NCBI GenBank assembly: GCA_964397775.1 | Contig: CAYNKL010000110.1 | Coordinates: 1-13,474 of the forward strand | Length of the DNA stretch: 13,474 bases | Direction of reading: 5' to 3' | Origin: Allosediminivita sp964397775 | Lineage (GTDB): Bacteria > Pseudomonadota > Alphaproteobacteria > Rhodobacterales > Rhodobacteraceae | Part shown: piece by piece, positions 6,204 to 13,008 of the stretch | How positions within the stretch are numbered: position 1 is the stretch's first letter | How the letters are laid out: every line of letters starts with the position of its first letter | Notes under the pieces: model-generated | What the model saw: only the letters and a program-made list of their open reading frames with translations | Told to the model about the DNA's origin: nothing | Databases searched by the model: none | Translations under genes and position numbers: made by a program

Positions 6204-7445
6204 ATGAGCGAGAGCGCGGGGCTGCGGCGGGTGCTGTTGGTGGACGACGATGCCGCCGTGCGCGAGGCGCTGGGGCAGACGCTGGAGCTTGCCGATTTCG
6301 ATCCGCTCACGGCGGGGTCCTTCGTGGAGGCCAAGGATCACATCGGCGAGGGCTTCGCCGGGGTGATCGTGTCGGACATCCGGATGCCGGGGCGCGACGG
6401 GTTCCATCTGCTCGACTACGCGCGGGGGCAGGACCCCGAATTGCCGGTGATCCTGCTGACCGGCGAGGGGGACATTCCAATGGCGGTGCGGGCAATGTCG
6501 GCCGGCGCCTTCGATTTCCTCGAGAAGCCCTGCGATCCCAAGGACCTGCGCGCGGTGATCGCGCGGGCGCTGGTGACGCGGGGGCTGGTGCTGGAGAACC
6601 GGGCGCTGAAGGCGCAGCTTGAATCCGGCGATCCGGCGTCGCGGATGATCTTCGGTGTCTCGGAACAGGCGAATGTCCTGCGCGCGCGGGTGCGCAGCGC
6701 GGCGCGTGCCGGCACCGACGTGCTGGTGACCGGCGCGCCGGGCACGGGCATTCCCAAGGTGGCGGAGGTGATCCACCTGAGTTCCGCGCGCGGCAAGGGT
6801 CCCTTCGAGAAGCGTGCGGCCGCGGGGCTCGACAGGGCGGGGCTGATGCGTCTGGCGGAAGTCTGCGCGGGCGGCTCCCTGTTTCTCGACGAGATCGGGG
6901 CGTTGTCGATGGATGCGCAGATGGCGCTGGTCGATGCGCTGGAGCAGGGTGACATGCGGCTGATCGGGGGATCGGTGCAGGACCTTGCCGCGGCGGTTGA
7001 GGCGGGCACTTTGTCGGCCGAGCTCTATTACCGGCTGGAGGTCTGCCAGGTGCGGATCCCGGCGCTGCGGGAGCGGCCCGAGGATATTCCGGTGCTCTTC
7101 CGGCACTACGTGGCGCAGGCGGCGGAGCAGACGGGGATCGCGGCGCCGGAGATATCCCCCGATCACCTGGCCTCGCTGATGGCGCAGGACTGGCCGGGCA
7201 ATGCGCGGTCGCTGATGTCGGCGGCCATGCGGCTGGTCCTGGGGATGCCGGAGGAGGTGGGCGAGGCGCAGGGGCTTGGACTGGCCGAGCAGATGGCCCA
7301 GGTGGAGCGATCGCTGCTGATCGCGGCGTTGGGGCGGCAGAACGGGCGGGCGAGCGAGGCGGCCAAGGCGCTGAAGCTGCCGCGCAAGACCTTTTACGAC
7401 AAGCTGTCGCGCTACGGGATTCGGCCCGAGGACTACCGGCGCTGA
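6204..7445 (+). CDS. dctD: DctD-like response regulator with degenerate AAA+ domain (no GAFTGA, no Walker A lysine)
   Basis: A 413-residue NtrC/DctD-family regulator, partner of DctB. The receiver domain (about 8-122) is intact: acidic pocket D14-D15, phospho-acceptor D58 in VSDIRMPG, T86 and K108 (FLEKP). The C-terminus carries a Fis-type helix-turn-helix (ASEAAKALKLPRKTFYDKLS). The central domain is abnormal. Walker A reads GAPGTGIPK (177-185) where GxTGTGKE is expected, and the spacing from there to the Walker B aspartate (SLFLDEIG, D229-E230) is about 19 residues shorter than in NtrC. The whole ELFGH...GAFTGA segment that contacts sigma-54 is missing, and the sensor I segment (usually AATN) reads GGSV (255-258). 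The arginine-finger region SAELYYRL and the LRERPEDIPVLF segment are kept. It probably controls transcription without sigma-54 and perhaps without ATP hydrolysis. ATG 6204 is chosen by family fit; an in-frame ATG at 6096 lies inside dctB. Confidence 0.9.
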   Translation: MSESAGLRRVLLVDDDAAVREALGQTLELADFDPLTAGSFVEAKDHIGEGFAGVIVSDIRMPGRDGFHLLDYARGQDPELPVILLTGEGDIPMAVRAMSAGAFDFLEKPCDPKDLRAVIARALVTRGLVLENRALKAQLESGDPASRMIFGVSEQANVLRARVRSAARAGTDVLVTGAPGTGIPKVAEVIHLSSARGKGPFEKRAAAGLDRAGLMRLAEVCAGGSLFLDEIGALSMDAQMALVDALEQGDMRLIGGSVQDLAAAVEAGTLSAELYYRLEVCQVRIPALRERPEDIPVLFRHYVAQAAEQTGIAAPEISPDHLASLMAQDWPGNARSLMSAAMRLVLGMPEEVGEAQGLGLAEQMAQVERSLLIAALGRQNGRASEAAKALKLPRKTFYDKLSRYGIRPEDYRR

Positions 7446-7659
7446 TCCTGCGCAAGGAATGCACCTTTCCGGAAATGGCGTTTTTTTGGCCGGCGATAGC
7501 CCTGTCAGCGCCCGGAACAGGCGGCGGCGGGCCTCGGACCTCGGGCGCCGTGCCAATCGCTGACGTCAATATGGAAAAAGTTCCCGAATTCACGAAAAAT
7601 TCATCATGTCGCGGGGCGCTGTGCCGCCGCGGGGCCGGACGGCTGCGAGGGAGACTGTC
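7446..7659 (+). other. Intergenic leader region before the xanthine-type permease
   Basis: These 214 bp hold a T7 tract, a short inverted repeat CCTGT/ACAGG (7501-7505 with 7517-7521), a perfect 8-bp palindrome TGACGTCA (7561-7568) and an AT-rich stretch before 7610. No convincing terminator for dctD and no recognisable promoter pair were found. A purine-responsive RNA is possible given the gene downstream, but I do not recognise one. Confidence 0.3.
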
Positions 7660-9060
7660 ATGAGCGATGCGAGACTTGAGAGCGGAGCCCTGATCTACGG
7701 GCTAGACGACAGGCCGGCGCCGCCGGCGGCGGCACTTGCGGCGGTTCAGCATATCCTGGCCTCGATCGTGGGCATCGTGACCCCGACGCTGGTGATCGGG
7801 GGCGTGCTGGGACTGGGAGCCGAGATCCCCTACCTGATCGCCATGTCGCTGTTCGTGTCGGGCGTGGCGACCTTCATCCAGTGCCGCCGGATCGGGCCCG
7901 TGGGCTCGGGGCTGCTGAGCGTGCAGGGAACGAGTTTTGCCTTCCTGGGGCCGGTCCTTGCGGCGGGCTTCGCTGTGAAGGGCGGAGGCGGCGGACCCGC
8001 CGAGATGCTGGAGATGATCTTCGGGCTGTGCCTTGCCGGCTGCCTGGTCGAGATCATCCTGAGCCAGTTCATTGACCGGCTGGGCCGCATCATCACGCCG
8101 ACGGTGACGGGGATCGTGATCACCGTGATCGGGCTGTCGCTGGTCAAGGTGGGCTTTACCGATTTCGCGGGCGGCGCCAACGCGGGCGAGAGCCTCGGGG
8201 CGCCGGTGAACCTGCTGATGGGGGCCGTGGTGGTGGCGGTGATCCTTGTCATGACCTTCATGGGCAGCCCGATGCTGCGGATCTCGGCGATCATGATCGG
8301 GCTGATCGTGGGGCTTGTCCTGGCGGTGGTGCTGGGGCAGGTGGATTTCTCGTCGCTGGGGCAGGGGCCGGTGGTGGCGCTGCCGCAACCGCTGCGCTAC
8401 GGGCTGGATTTCGACATCGGGCTGTTCATCCCGGTGGCCTTCGTCTTTCTCGTGACGGCGATCGAGACCTCGGGCGATCTGACCGCGAATTCGGTGATTG
8501 CGGGGCAACCGGTGAAGGGGCCGCTTTATCTGCAGCGCATCAAGGGCGGGATTCTGGCGGACGGGGTGAACTCGGGGCTGGCGGCGCTGTTCAACACGTT
8601 CCCCAACACGACCTTTTCGCAGAACAACGGCGTCATCCAGATGACAGGTGTCGCGAGCCGCCACGTGGGGCTCTACATCGCGGGCATCCTCGTGGTTCTG
8701 GGCTTCCTGCCGGTGATCGGGCAGGCCTTTCTGCTGATCCCGAAGCCGGTGCTGGGCGGGGCGACGCTGGTGCTGTTCGGGACCATCGCAGTGGCGGGCA
8801 TCCGCATTCTTGCCACGCAGGAGATCGACCGGAAGAAGGTCTACATCATGGCCGTGAGCTTCGGGCTGGGCCTTGGGGTGACGCTGGTGCCGGAGGCGAC
8901 GCAGAACCTGCCCGACTTCCTGCGGCAGGTGGTGGCGACGCCGATCACGCTTGCGGGGCTTTCGGCGATCATCCTGTCGCTGGTCATTCCCGAGACCGAG
9001 GAGACGGCGACGGTGGTCGAGCGCCCCGAGGTCGAGAAGAGGGGCGGCGCACCCGCCTGA
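7660..9060 (+). CDS. NCS2 (NAT) family purine permease, probably xanthine:H+ symporter
   Basis: A 466-residue inner-membrane transporter with about 12-14 hydrophobic segments. The NAT signature is QNNGVIQMTG (321-330), almost the same as in E. coli XanQ/XanP. The residues known to matter in XanQ have counterparts in the right order: H31 in the first helix (AVQHILAS), E269 (TAIETSGDL), D301 (GILADGVNS), and Q321 and N322 in the signature. This favours xanthine (or uric acid) over uracil as substrate. ATG 7660 is chosen because GAGGGAG (7647-7653) lies 6 nt upstream; an in-frame ATG at 7606 has no ribosome binding site. The C-terminus is hydrophilic (residues after about 448). It converges with the HD-domain gene with only 4 bp between the stops. 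Confidence 0.92.
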   Translation: MSDARLESGALIYGLDDRPAPPAAALAAVQHILASIVGIVTPTLVIGGVLGLGAEIPYLIAMSLFVSGVATFIQCRRIGPVGSGLLSVQGTSFAFLGPVLAAGFAVKGGGGGPAEMLEMIFGLCLAGCLVEIILSQFIDRLGRIITPTVTGIVITVIGLSLVKVGFTDFAGGANAGESLGAPVNLLMGAVVVAVILVMTFMGSPMLRISAIMIGLIVGLVLAVVLGQVDFSSLGQGPVVALPQPLRYGLDFDIGLFIPVAFVFLVTAIETSGDLTANSVIAGQPVKGPLYLQRIKGGILADGVNSGLAALFNTFPNTTFSQNNGVIQMTGVASRHVGLYIAGILVVLGFLPVIGQAFLLIPKPVLGGATLVLFGTIAVAGIRILATQEIDRKKVYIMAVSFGLGLGVTLVPEATQNLPDFLRQVVATPITLAGLSAIILSLVIPETEETATVVERPEVEKRGGAPA

Positions 9061-9064
9061 GGCG

Positions 9065-9637
9065 TCAGTGTCGGCGCGCCGCGGCCCGCGTGAGCGCGTC
9101 GACCCTGTCCCGCAGATCAGAGAGCAGCGGTGTCGCGTCGGTGCGGTCGCGCCCGTAGTCGAGGTTCCAGAGATAGTCGAAGCCCGGAACCTGGTTCCCG
9201 GCGACGTGCTGCAACATGGTTTCGAGCTTGTCGAAGCCCTTGGCGAGGCGGGCTTCGGGCGTCTCGCCGGCCTCGTATTCCTCCCACAGGTCGCGGATGG
9301 CTGCGCGCAGGTCGTCGGGCAGGGCGGCCGTGAGGGTGGCGACATCGGCGCGTTCGCGGTCCGTCTTGCCGTCGTCTGAGGTCTGTTCGGTCGCGGGGAC
9401 GTCGCCTGAGATCGCCTCGCCGAGGTCGTGGACGAGGCAGAGGCGCATCAGCTTGAGCACGTCGATGCCGTCCAGTTCGGGTTCGAGCAGGAGCACCAGC
9501 AGGCAGAGCGACCAGCTGTGTTCGGCCACGCTTTCGGTTCGTCCCTCGCGGGTGCGTGCCGAGCGCAGCGTATCCTTGAGGGCGCCGGCCTCCTGCAGAA
9601 AGGCGAGGATGCGGTCGTGGCGGTGCGGTGTCTCCAT
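9065..9637 (-). CDS. HD-domain phosphohydrolase, YfbR/HDDC2-like (5'-deoxynucleotidase type)
   Basis: A 190-residue soluble metal-dependent phosphohydrolase; members of this family remove phosphate from deoxynucleoside 5'-monophosphates. The metal ligands of the HD superfamily are visible: H40 in ESVAEHSWSL, H70-D71 in CLVHDLGEAISGD and D136 in AKGFDKLETM. The N-terminal RILAFLQEAGALKDTLRS and the ESVAEHSW segment fit the HDDC2/YfbR group closely. ATG 9637 is chosen because the family N-terminus starts there; the frame stays open upstream but is not conserved-looking. The ribosome binding site is weak (ACGAG). The gene is divergent from dctP and shares its 286-bp upstream region, which includes the tandem dyads. 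Together with the purine permease it hints at nucleotide salvage, but that is inference. Confidence 0.88.
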   Translation of the reverse strand: METPHRHDRILAFLQEAGALKDTLRSARTREGRTESVAEHSWSLCLLVLLLEPELDGIDVLKLMRLCLVHDLGEAISGDVPATEQTSDDGKTDRERADVATLTAALPDDLRAAIRDLWEEYEAGETPEARLAKGFDKLETMLQHVAGNQVPGFDYLWNLDYGRDRTDATPLLSDLRDRVDALTRAAARRH

Positions 9638-9682
9638 CTCGTGAGATTGCGTGATGATGCCGGGATTCGCCAGCGGCGCATT

Positions 9683-9733
9683 TGTGCGGATTTTCGCACC
9701 GTTGGCGCAAACAACTGTGCGGTAAATCGCACA
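9683..9733. promoter_or_regulatory. Two tandem dyad sites 33 bp apart in the HD-gene/dctP intergenic region
   Basis: Site 1 is TGTGCG-N6-CGCACC (9683-9700) and site 2 is TGTGCG-N6-CGCACA (9716-9733). The two share TGTGCGG, an AT-rich centre and TCGCAC. Their centres are 33 bp apart, three DNA helical turns, so two dimers would sit on the same face. TTGGCGCAA (9702-9710), itself nearly palindromic, lies between them. The pattern is typical of paired binding sites for dimeric regulators of the NtrC/DctD type. DctD is the natural candidate because its genes lie 2.2 kb away and dctP is the next gene. The sites could also act on the divergent HD-domain gene. Confidence 0.6.
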
Positions 9734-9788
9734 AGACCCCGGGACGGAAAGAGCGTCTAGTTTCAGGATTTGTCGTAAAGACTTGTTA

Positions 9789-9794
9789 TATAAT
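9789..9794 (+). promoter_or_regulatory. Perfect TATAAT -10 box, probable dctP promoter
   Basis: TATAAT stands in the most AT-rich stretch of the dctP upstream region. At 16-18 bp spacing there is no good -35 hexamer (the best nearby is TTGTCG at 9770-9775, only 13 bp away), which suggests an activator-dependent sigma-70 promoter. The start would be near 9801, placing the dyad centres near -109 and -76. No -24/-12 (GG-N10-GC) sigma-54 element was found in the region. Confidence 0.5.
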
Positions 9795-9870
9795 GTTTTT
9801 GATAGTTCGTCTTCCATCGGCAACATGCCGCTTGATTGGATTCGTCGGTGCCGCTTCTGTGAGCGCCAGA

Positions 9871-9892
9871 CCGGCTCTGGAGGATGAGCCGG
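9871..9892 (+). other. Hairpin in the dctP 5' untranslated region
   Basis: CCGGCTC (9871-9877) pairs perfectly with GAGCCGG (9886-9892) around an 8-nt loop that contains GGAGGA. It ends 18 nt before the real ribosome binding site AAGGGAGGA (9911-9919). It may stabilise the mRNA or affect ribosome loading. Confidence 0.5.
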
Positions 9893-9923
9893 CCCACCGA
9901 CCAGACATCCAAGGGAGGATTCC

Positions 9924-10937
9924 ATGAAGACACTTCTTCTGACGGCCGCGACGGCGACCGCTCTGACGCTGGGCGCAGGCGCGGCCTTCGCCGACTGCGA
10001 CGAAGGCGAGATGGTCATCAAGTTCAGCCATGTGACCAACACCGACCGCCACCCCAAGGGCATCGCGGCCTCGCTTCTGCAGGAGCGCGTCAACGAGGAG
10101 ATGGACGGGACCGCCTGCATGGAGGTCTACCCGAACTCCACGCTCTACAACGACGACCAGGTGCTTGAGGCGATGCTGCAGGGCGACGTGCAGATGGCGG
10201 CGCCGTCTCTGTCGAAGTTCGAGCAGTTCACCAAGGTTTTCCGCATCTTCGACCTGCCCTTCATGTTCACCAACATCGAGGCGGTCGATGCCTTCCAGGC
10301 CTCCGATACCGGCCAGGAGATGCTCGAGAGCATGGCGCGCCGCGGGCTGCTGGGCCTGGGCTTCTGGCACAACGGCATGAAGCAGATGTCGGCCAACAAG
10401 CCGCTGATCGAGCCGTCGGATGCCGAGGGGCTGAAGTTCCGCGTGCAGGCGTCTGAAGTGCTCAAGGCGCAGATGTCGGCCATGGGCGCGAGCCCGCAGC
10501 CGATGGCCTTTTCCGAGGTCTACGGCGCGCTGCAGACCGGCGTTGTCGACGGGCAGGAGAACACCTGGTCGAACATCTACGGCCAGAAGTTCTTCGAGGT
10601 GCAGGACGGCATCACCGAGACCAACCATGGTGTGCTCGACTACCTTGTCGTGACCAACGTCGATTGGTGGGACGGCCTGGACGAGGACGTGCGCGAGCAG
10701 CTCTCGACCATCCTTGCCGAGGTCACCGAGACCCGGAACACCGAGAGCTACAACGTGAACCAGGAGGCCAAGCAGGCGATCATCGACGCCGGCGGCACGG
10801 TGCGCGAGCTTGACGCGTCGCAGCGCGAGGCCTGGGTCGAGGCGATGAAGCCGGTCTGGGAGCAGTTCGTCGAGGACGTGGGCCAGGAGAACATCGACGC
10901 GGCCCAGGAGATCAACGCGCAGGTTTCGGGCTCGTAA
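9924..10937 (+). CDS. dctP: TRAP transporter periplasmic solute-binding protein, DctP family
   Basis: A 337-residue binding protein that captures a carboxylic acid in the periplasm and passes it to the DctQM membrane complex. A signal peptide is evident: MK, then a hydrophobic core, with cleavage expected after AFA at residue 23. The mature protein begins DCDEGEMVIKFSHVTNTDRH, the usual first strand and VxxxxHP region. GLKFRVQASEV contains R173, the conserved arginine that binds the substrate carboxylate. QTGVVDGQENTWSNIY is the typical family segment after it. C25 and C65 are the only cysteines I see and could form a disulphide. A strong AAGGGAGGA lies 4 nt before the ATG. The expected next gene, dctQ, is 2.1 kb further on, across an opposite-strand gene. 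The likely substrate is a C4-dicarboxylate or related acid; binding-protein sequence alone does not settle it. Confidence 0.95.
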   Translation: MKTLLLTAATATALTLGAGAAFADCDEGEMVIKFSHVTNTDRHPKGIAASLLQERVNEEMDGTACMEVYPNSTLYNDDQVLEAMLQGDVQMAAPSLSKFEQFTKVFRIFDLPFMFTNIEAVDAFQASDTGQEMLESMARRGLLGLGFWHNGMKQMSANKPLIEPSDAEGLKFRVQASEVLKAQMSAMGASPQPMAFSEVYGALQTGVVDGQENTWSNIYGQKFFEVQDGITETNHGVLDYLVVTNVDWWDGLDEDVREQLSTILAEVTETRNTESYNVNQEAKQAIIDAGGTVRELDASQREAWVEAMKPVWEQFVEDVGQENIDAAQEINAQVSGS

Positions 10938-10959
10938 ACGCGGATCTCCTGCGCCGGTG

Positions 10960-11004
10960 CCGGTCCGCCCTTTCAAGCGGCGGACCGGTCGCCCGTTGTC
11001 GGGC
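10960..11004. terminator. Two adjacent hairpins between dctP and the lipase gene
   Basis: CCGGTCCGCC (10960-10969) pairs perfectly with GGCGGACCGG (10979-10988) over a 9-nt loop. GCCCG (10991-10995) pairs with CGGGC (11000-11004) over TTGT. They begin 22 nt after the dctP stop and end 5 nt from the lipase stop. Neither strand has a T-run after the stems, so they may act as mRNA-end stabilisers or weak, rho-assisted terminators rather than classical terminators. Hairpins after a binding-protein gene are common in transporter operons, where they allow excess binding protein over membrane subunits. Confidence 0.5.
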
Positions 11005-11009
11005 AATCA

Positions 11010-12887
11010 TCAGGCGAAGATCAGCATATCCCCACTCAGGTCAACGGCGGTTGCAGCGTGCAGTGTCAGCGTCGCGTCATCTATCGTGAAAACAAGGCCG
11101 TCGGAGGTTTCCTCGCCCAGGGCGAGGAAGCTTTCGGCGTCCAGATCCGTACCGGTCACGAGCAGCCGGTCGGCGTCGACATCGCTGATGTTGAAATCGG
11201 CGATGCAGGTGTCGCCCGCCAGCGTGACATCGAAGACAAAGACGTCGTCGCCCAGGCCGCCGCTGAGCAGGTCGGTGCCGCCGCCGCCCGACAGAAGGTC
11301 GTTGCCTTCGGCGCCGATAAGCACATCGTCCCCGGCGGCCCCGGTCAGCGTGTCGTCCCCCATACCCCCGACAAGGCGCGCGCCGCCTTGCGAGGCGCTC
11401 AGCATGTCGTCGCCGCCAAGGCCGAAGACAAGTTTGCCGGACAGCGTGTCATCGCCTTCGCTGCCCTGCGTCGCGGTCGTGAAGGTGATATCGCGGTCCC
11501 AGCGTTCGAAAAGGCCGCTCCAGGTGAGGTCTTCGAGACCGCCGTCGGCGATCGCGTAGCTGCGATCCTGGCCAAAGATGCCGTCGTCAAGGAAGGTCAC
11601 CTCTTCGATGCCAGAGGCGATCACGGAGCTTCCGTTCGCCGACAGGAAGGCGAGCGTTCCGTCGTCCAGTGCCAAGACATCCCAGCTCTTCCGGCCGCCC
11701 GCGAGTTCGAGCGTGTCGTGCCCGCTGCCGCCCTCGACCCTGTCGGCTCCGGTGCCGACCTGAATCCTGTCGTCCCCGGCGCCGCCGTCGATGTAGTCGT
11801 TGCCCTGGTTGCCGCGCAGCAGATCGTCGTAGGCCGTCCCGATGATAATGGCCGAGTCGCCGACATGGCCATGCCGGTCAGAGGGTTTTTCGAGGTCCTC
11901 GACCCAGGTGTTGCCCCGCAGGTTGGCCGAAAGGCTGGAGACGATCACCAGACTGTCACGCTGGGTTTCGTCGTAGAAGGCGGACGCGGAGATCCGCTCG
12001 ACCGTATCGGAAAACACGCCCTGGATGTGAGCGGACCAGCCGCCCGGAATGTTGTAGAGCGCGAAGGGCAGGTAGGGCCAGGCGTCGAGCTGATAGTCGT
12101 CGCTGAACAGGACCAGGTTGTCGGTGCTGCTTTCCAGGCTGAAGTCCTGCCCTACGAGACCGGGAGCGTTGTCCACCGCCTCGCCAAAGCTGTCGGCATT
12201 GCCCGAAGCGCGGTGCACGATATCGTTTTCGAAGCCGATGTTCAGCACCCGGTCATTTTCTTCATAGGTCACGGGCACGGCATGGCCGATGTAGGTGCTT
12301 TCGGCAAAGAAGCCGCCGGCCAGCGTGTCCGCATATTCGGCCATGATGTTGGTGTAGCCCGCCCCCAGCGAATATCCGGTGACAAGAACGTCCTGCGCCG
12401 CAATGCCGTTTGCCTGCGCGTAGTCGCGCACCCGCGCCAGCAGGGGCTCCATGTTGGGGGCGAGCTCGCCGGAGTTGATCTGGGTGTAGTCGGGAATATC
12501 AACGGGCGAATTGGTGCCGACGAAGGTCACCGAGAGGCGGGTGATCGTGCCGCTGGCGTCGCGCTCCTCCAGGATTTGAAGCTGGGGGCCGGAATACGTG
12601 TCATCTGTGATGGGGCTCTCGATGGTGTAGTATCCGTCAAAGTCCTGCGAGCTCTCGTCAAGGCCAAGCGCGTCGGGCGCCACCTTGGACCAGTTTTCGG
12701 GCAGGGATACGTCGATGTCGTTCGCCGCCGCGCCTTCGGGCAGGATGTCCCCGACGGTGTTGACGACACCTTCGACATCGATGCCGAAGATCTTGTCGAG
12801 CTGCTGCGAGCTTGCAAGCGCGAAGGTCGTGCGCGCAAGCTCTGCGGATTTCGCGGATCCGTAGTCGCGATAGTCAAACATGCCCAT
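11010..12887 (-). CDS. Family I.3 lipase with RTX calcium-binding repeats, type I secreted
   Basis: A 625-residue secreted lipase. The N-terminus MGMFDYRDYGSAKSAE matches the MGxFDY start of family I.3 lipases (Pseudomonas and Serratia LipA type). The catalytic serine is S173 in VTGYSLGAG, where the family usually has GHSLG. The triad aspartate is D222 in NIGFENDIVHR and the histidine H287 in GGWSAHIQG. Family landmarks such as RVLNIGFEND, STDNLVLFSDDY, FYDETQRDSLVIV and NTWVEDL are all present. Glycine- and aspartate-rich nonapeptides (GGAGDDRIQ, GGMGDDTLT, GGLGDDVFV) form two blocks at about 358-395 and 476-552, expected to bind calcium outside the cell. The end, DLSGDMLIFA, suits a type I secretion signal; there is no N-terminal signal peptide. 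ATG 12887 is chosen for GGGAGGAG upstream and the family start. No ABC exporter genes are in the window. It lies inverted between dctP and dctQ. Confidence 0.93.
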   Translation of the reverse strand: MGMFDYRDYGSAKSAELARTTFALASSQQLDKIFGIDVEGVVNTVGDILPEGAAANDIDVSLPENWSKVAPDALGLDESSQDFDGYYTIESPITDDTYSGPQLQILEERDASGTITRLSVTFVGTNSPVDIPDYTQINSGELAPNMEPLLARVRDYAQANGIAAQDVLVTGYSLGAGYTNIMAEYADTLAGGFFAESTYIGHAVPVTYEENDRVLNIGFENDIVHRASGNADSFGEAVDNAPGLVGQDFSLESSTDNLVLFSDDYQLDAWPYLPFALYNIPGGWSAHIQGVFSDTVERISASAFYDETQRDSLVIVSSLSANLRGNTWVEDLEKPSDRHGHVGDSAIIIGTAYDDLLRGNQGNDYIDGGAGDDRIQVGTGADRVEGGSGHDTLELAGGRKSWDVLALDDGTLAFLSANGSSVIASGIEEVTFLDDGIFGQDRSYAIADGGLEDLTWSGLFERWDRDITFTTATQGSEGDDTLSGKLVFGLGGDDMLSASQGGARLVGGMGDDTLTGAAGDDVLIGAEGNDLLSGGGGTDLLSGGLGDDVFVFDVTLAGDTCIADFNISDVDADRLLVTGTDLDAESFLALGEETSDGLVFTIDDATLTLHAATAVDLSGDMLIFA

Positions 12888-12973
12888 GGCTACTCTCCTC
12901 CCAGAGAACAAAGTTTCGAGGCTGCATCTCCTCCGAACAGCCCTTGGGGTAGCGTAACGCGCTGCGACGGCGC

Positions 12974-13008
12974 GACGCATAATTACGCTGCGTCTCTTTT
13001 ATTGGCAA
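12974..13008 (-). promoter_or_regulatory. Candidate lipase promoter with overlapping inverted repeat
   Basis: On the minus strand TTGCCA (13008-13003) and AATTAT (12984-12979) are 18 bp apart, placing a start near 12972 and a leader of about 85 nt. A perfect inverted repeat, GACGCA-N9-TGCGTC (12974-12994), covers the -10 box and most of the spacer, as a repressor site would. The rest of the 199-bp gap to dctQ shows nothing else recognisable except a GGAGGAGG ribosome binding site for dctQ (13073-13080). Confidence 0.4.

Noticed and set aside
4625..6334. Minus-strand frame opposite dctB
   Set aside because: Shadow of the kinase gene, of unnatural Arg/Pro/His-rich composition, and it crosses the dctB-dctD junction.
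7446..7500. Possible terminator after dctD at the T7 tract
   Set aside because: The sequence before the T-run gives only a weak stem without a proper loop.
5799..7593. Long minus-strand frames opposite dctD
   Set aside because: Arg/Pro/His/Ala-rich shadows without a recognisable domain; the plus strand encodes a clear response regulator.
7702..9345. 547-codon minus-strand frame opposite the permease
   Set aside because: His/Arg/Asp-rich shadow of a membrane protein gene.
9638..10120. Upstream extension of the HD-domain protein in the same frame
   Set aside because: It would run through the dctP regulatory region and into the dctP signal peptide; the family N-terminus starts at 9637.
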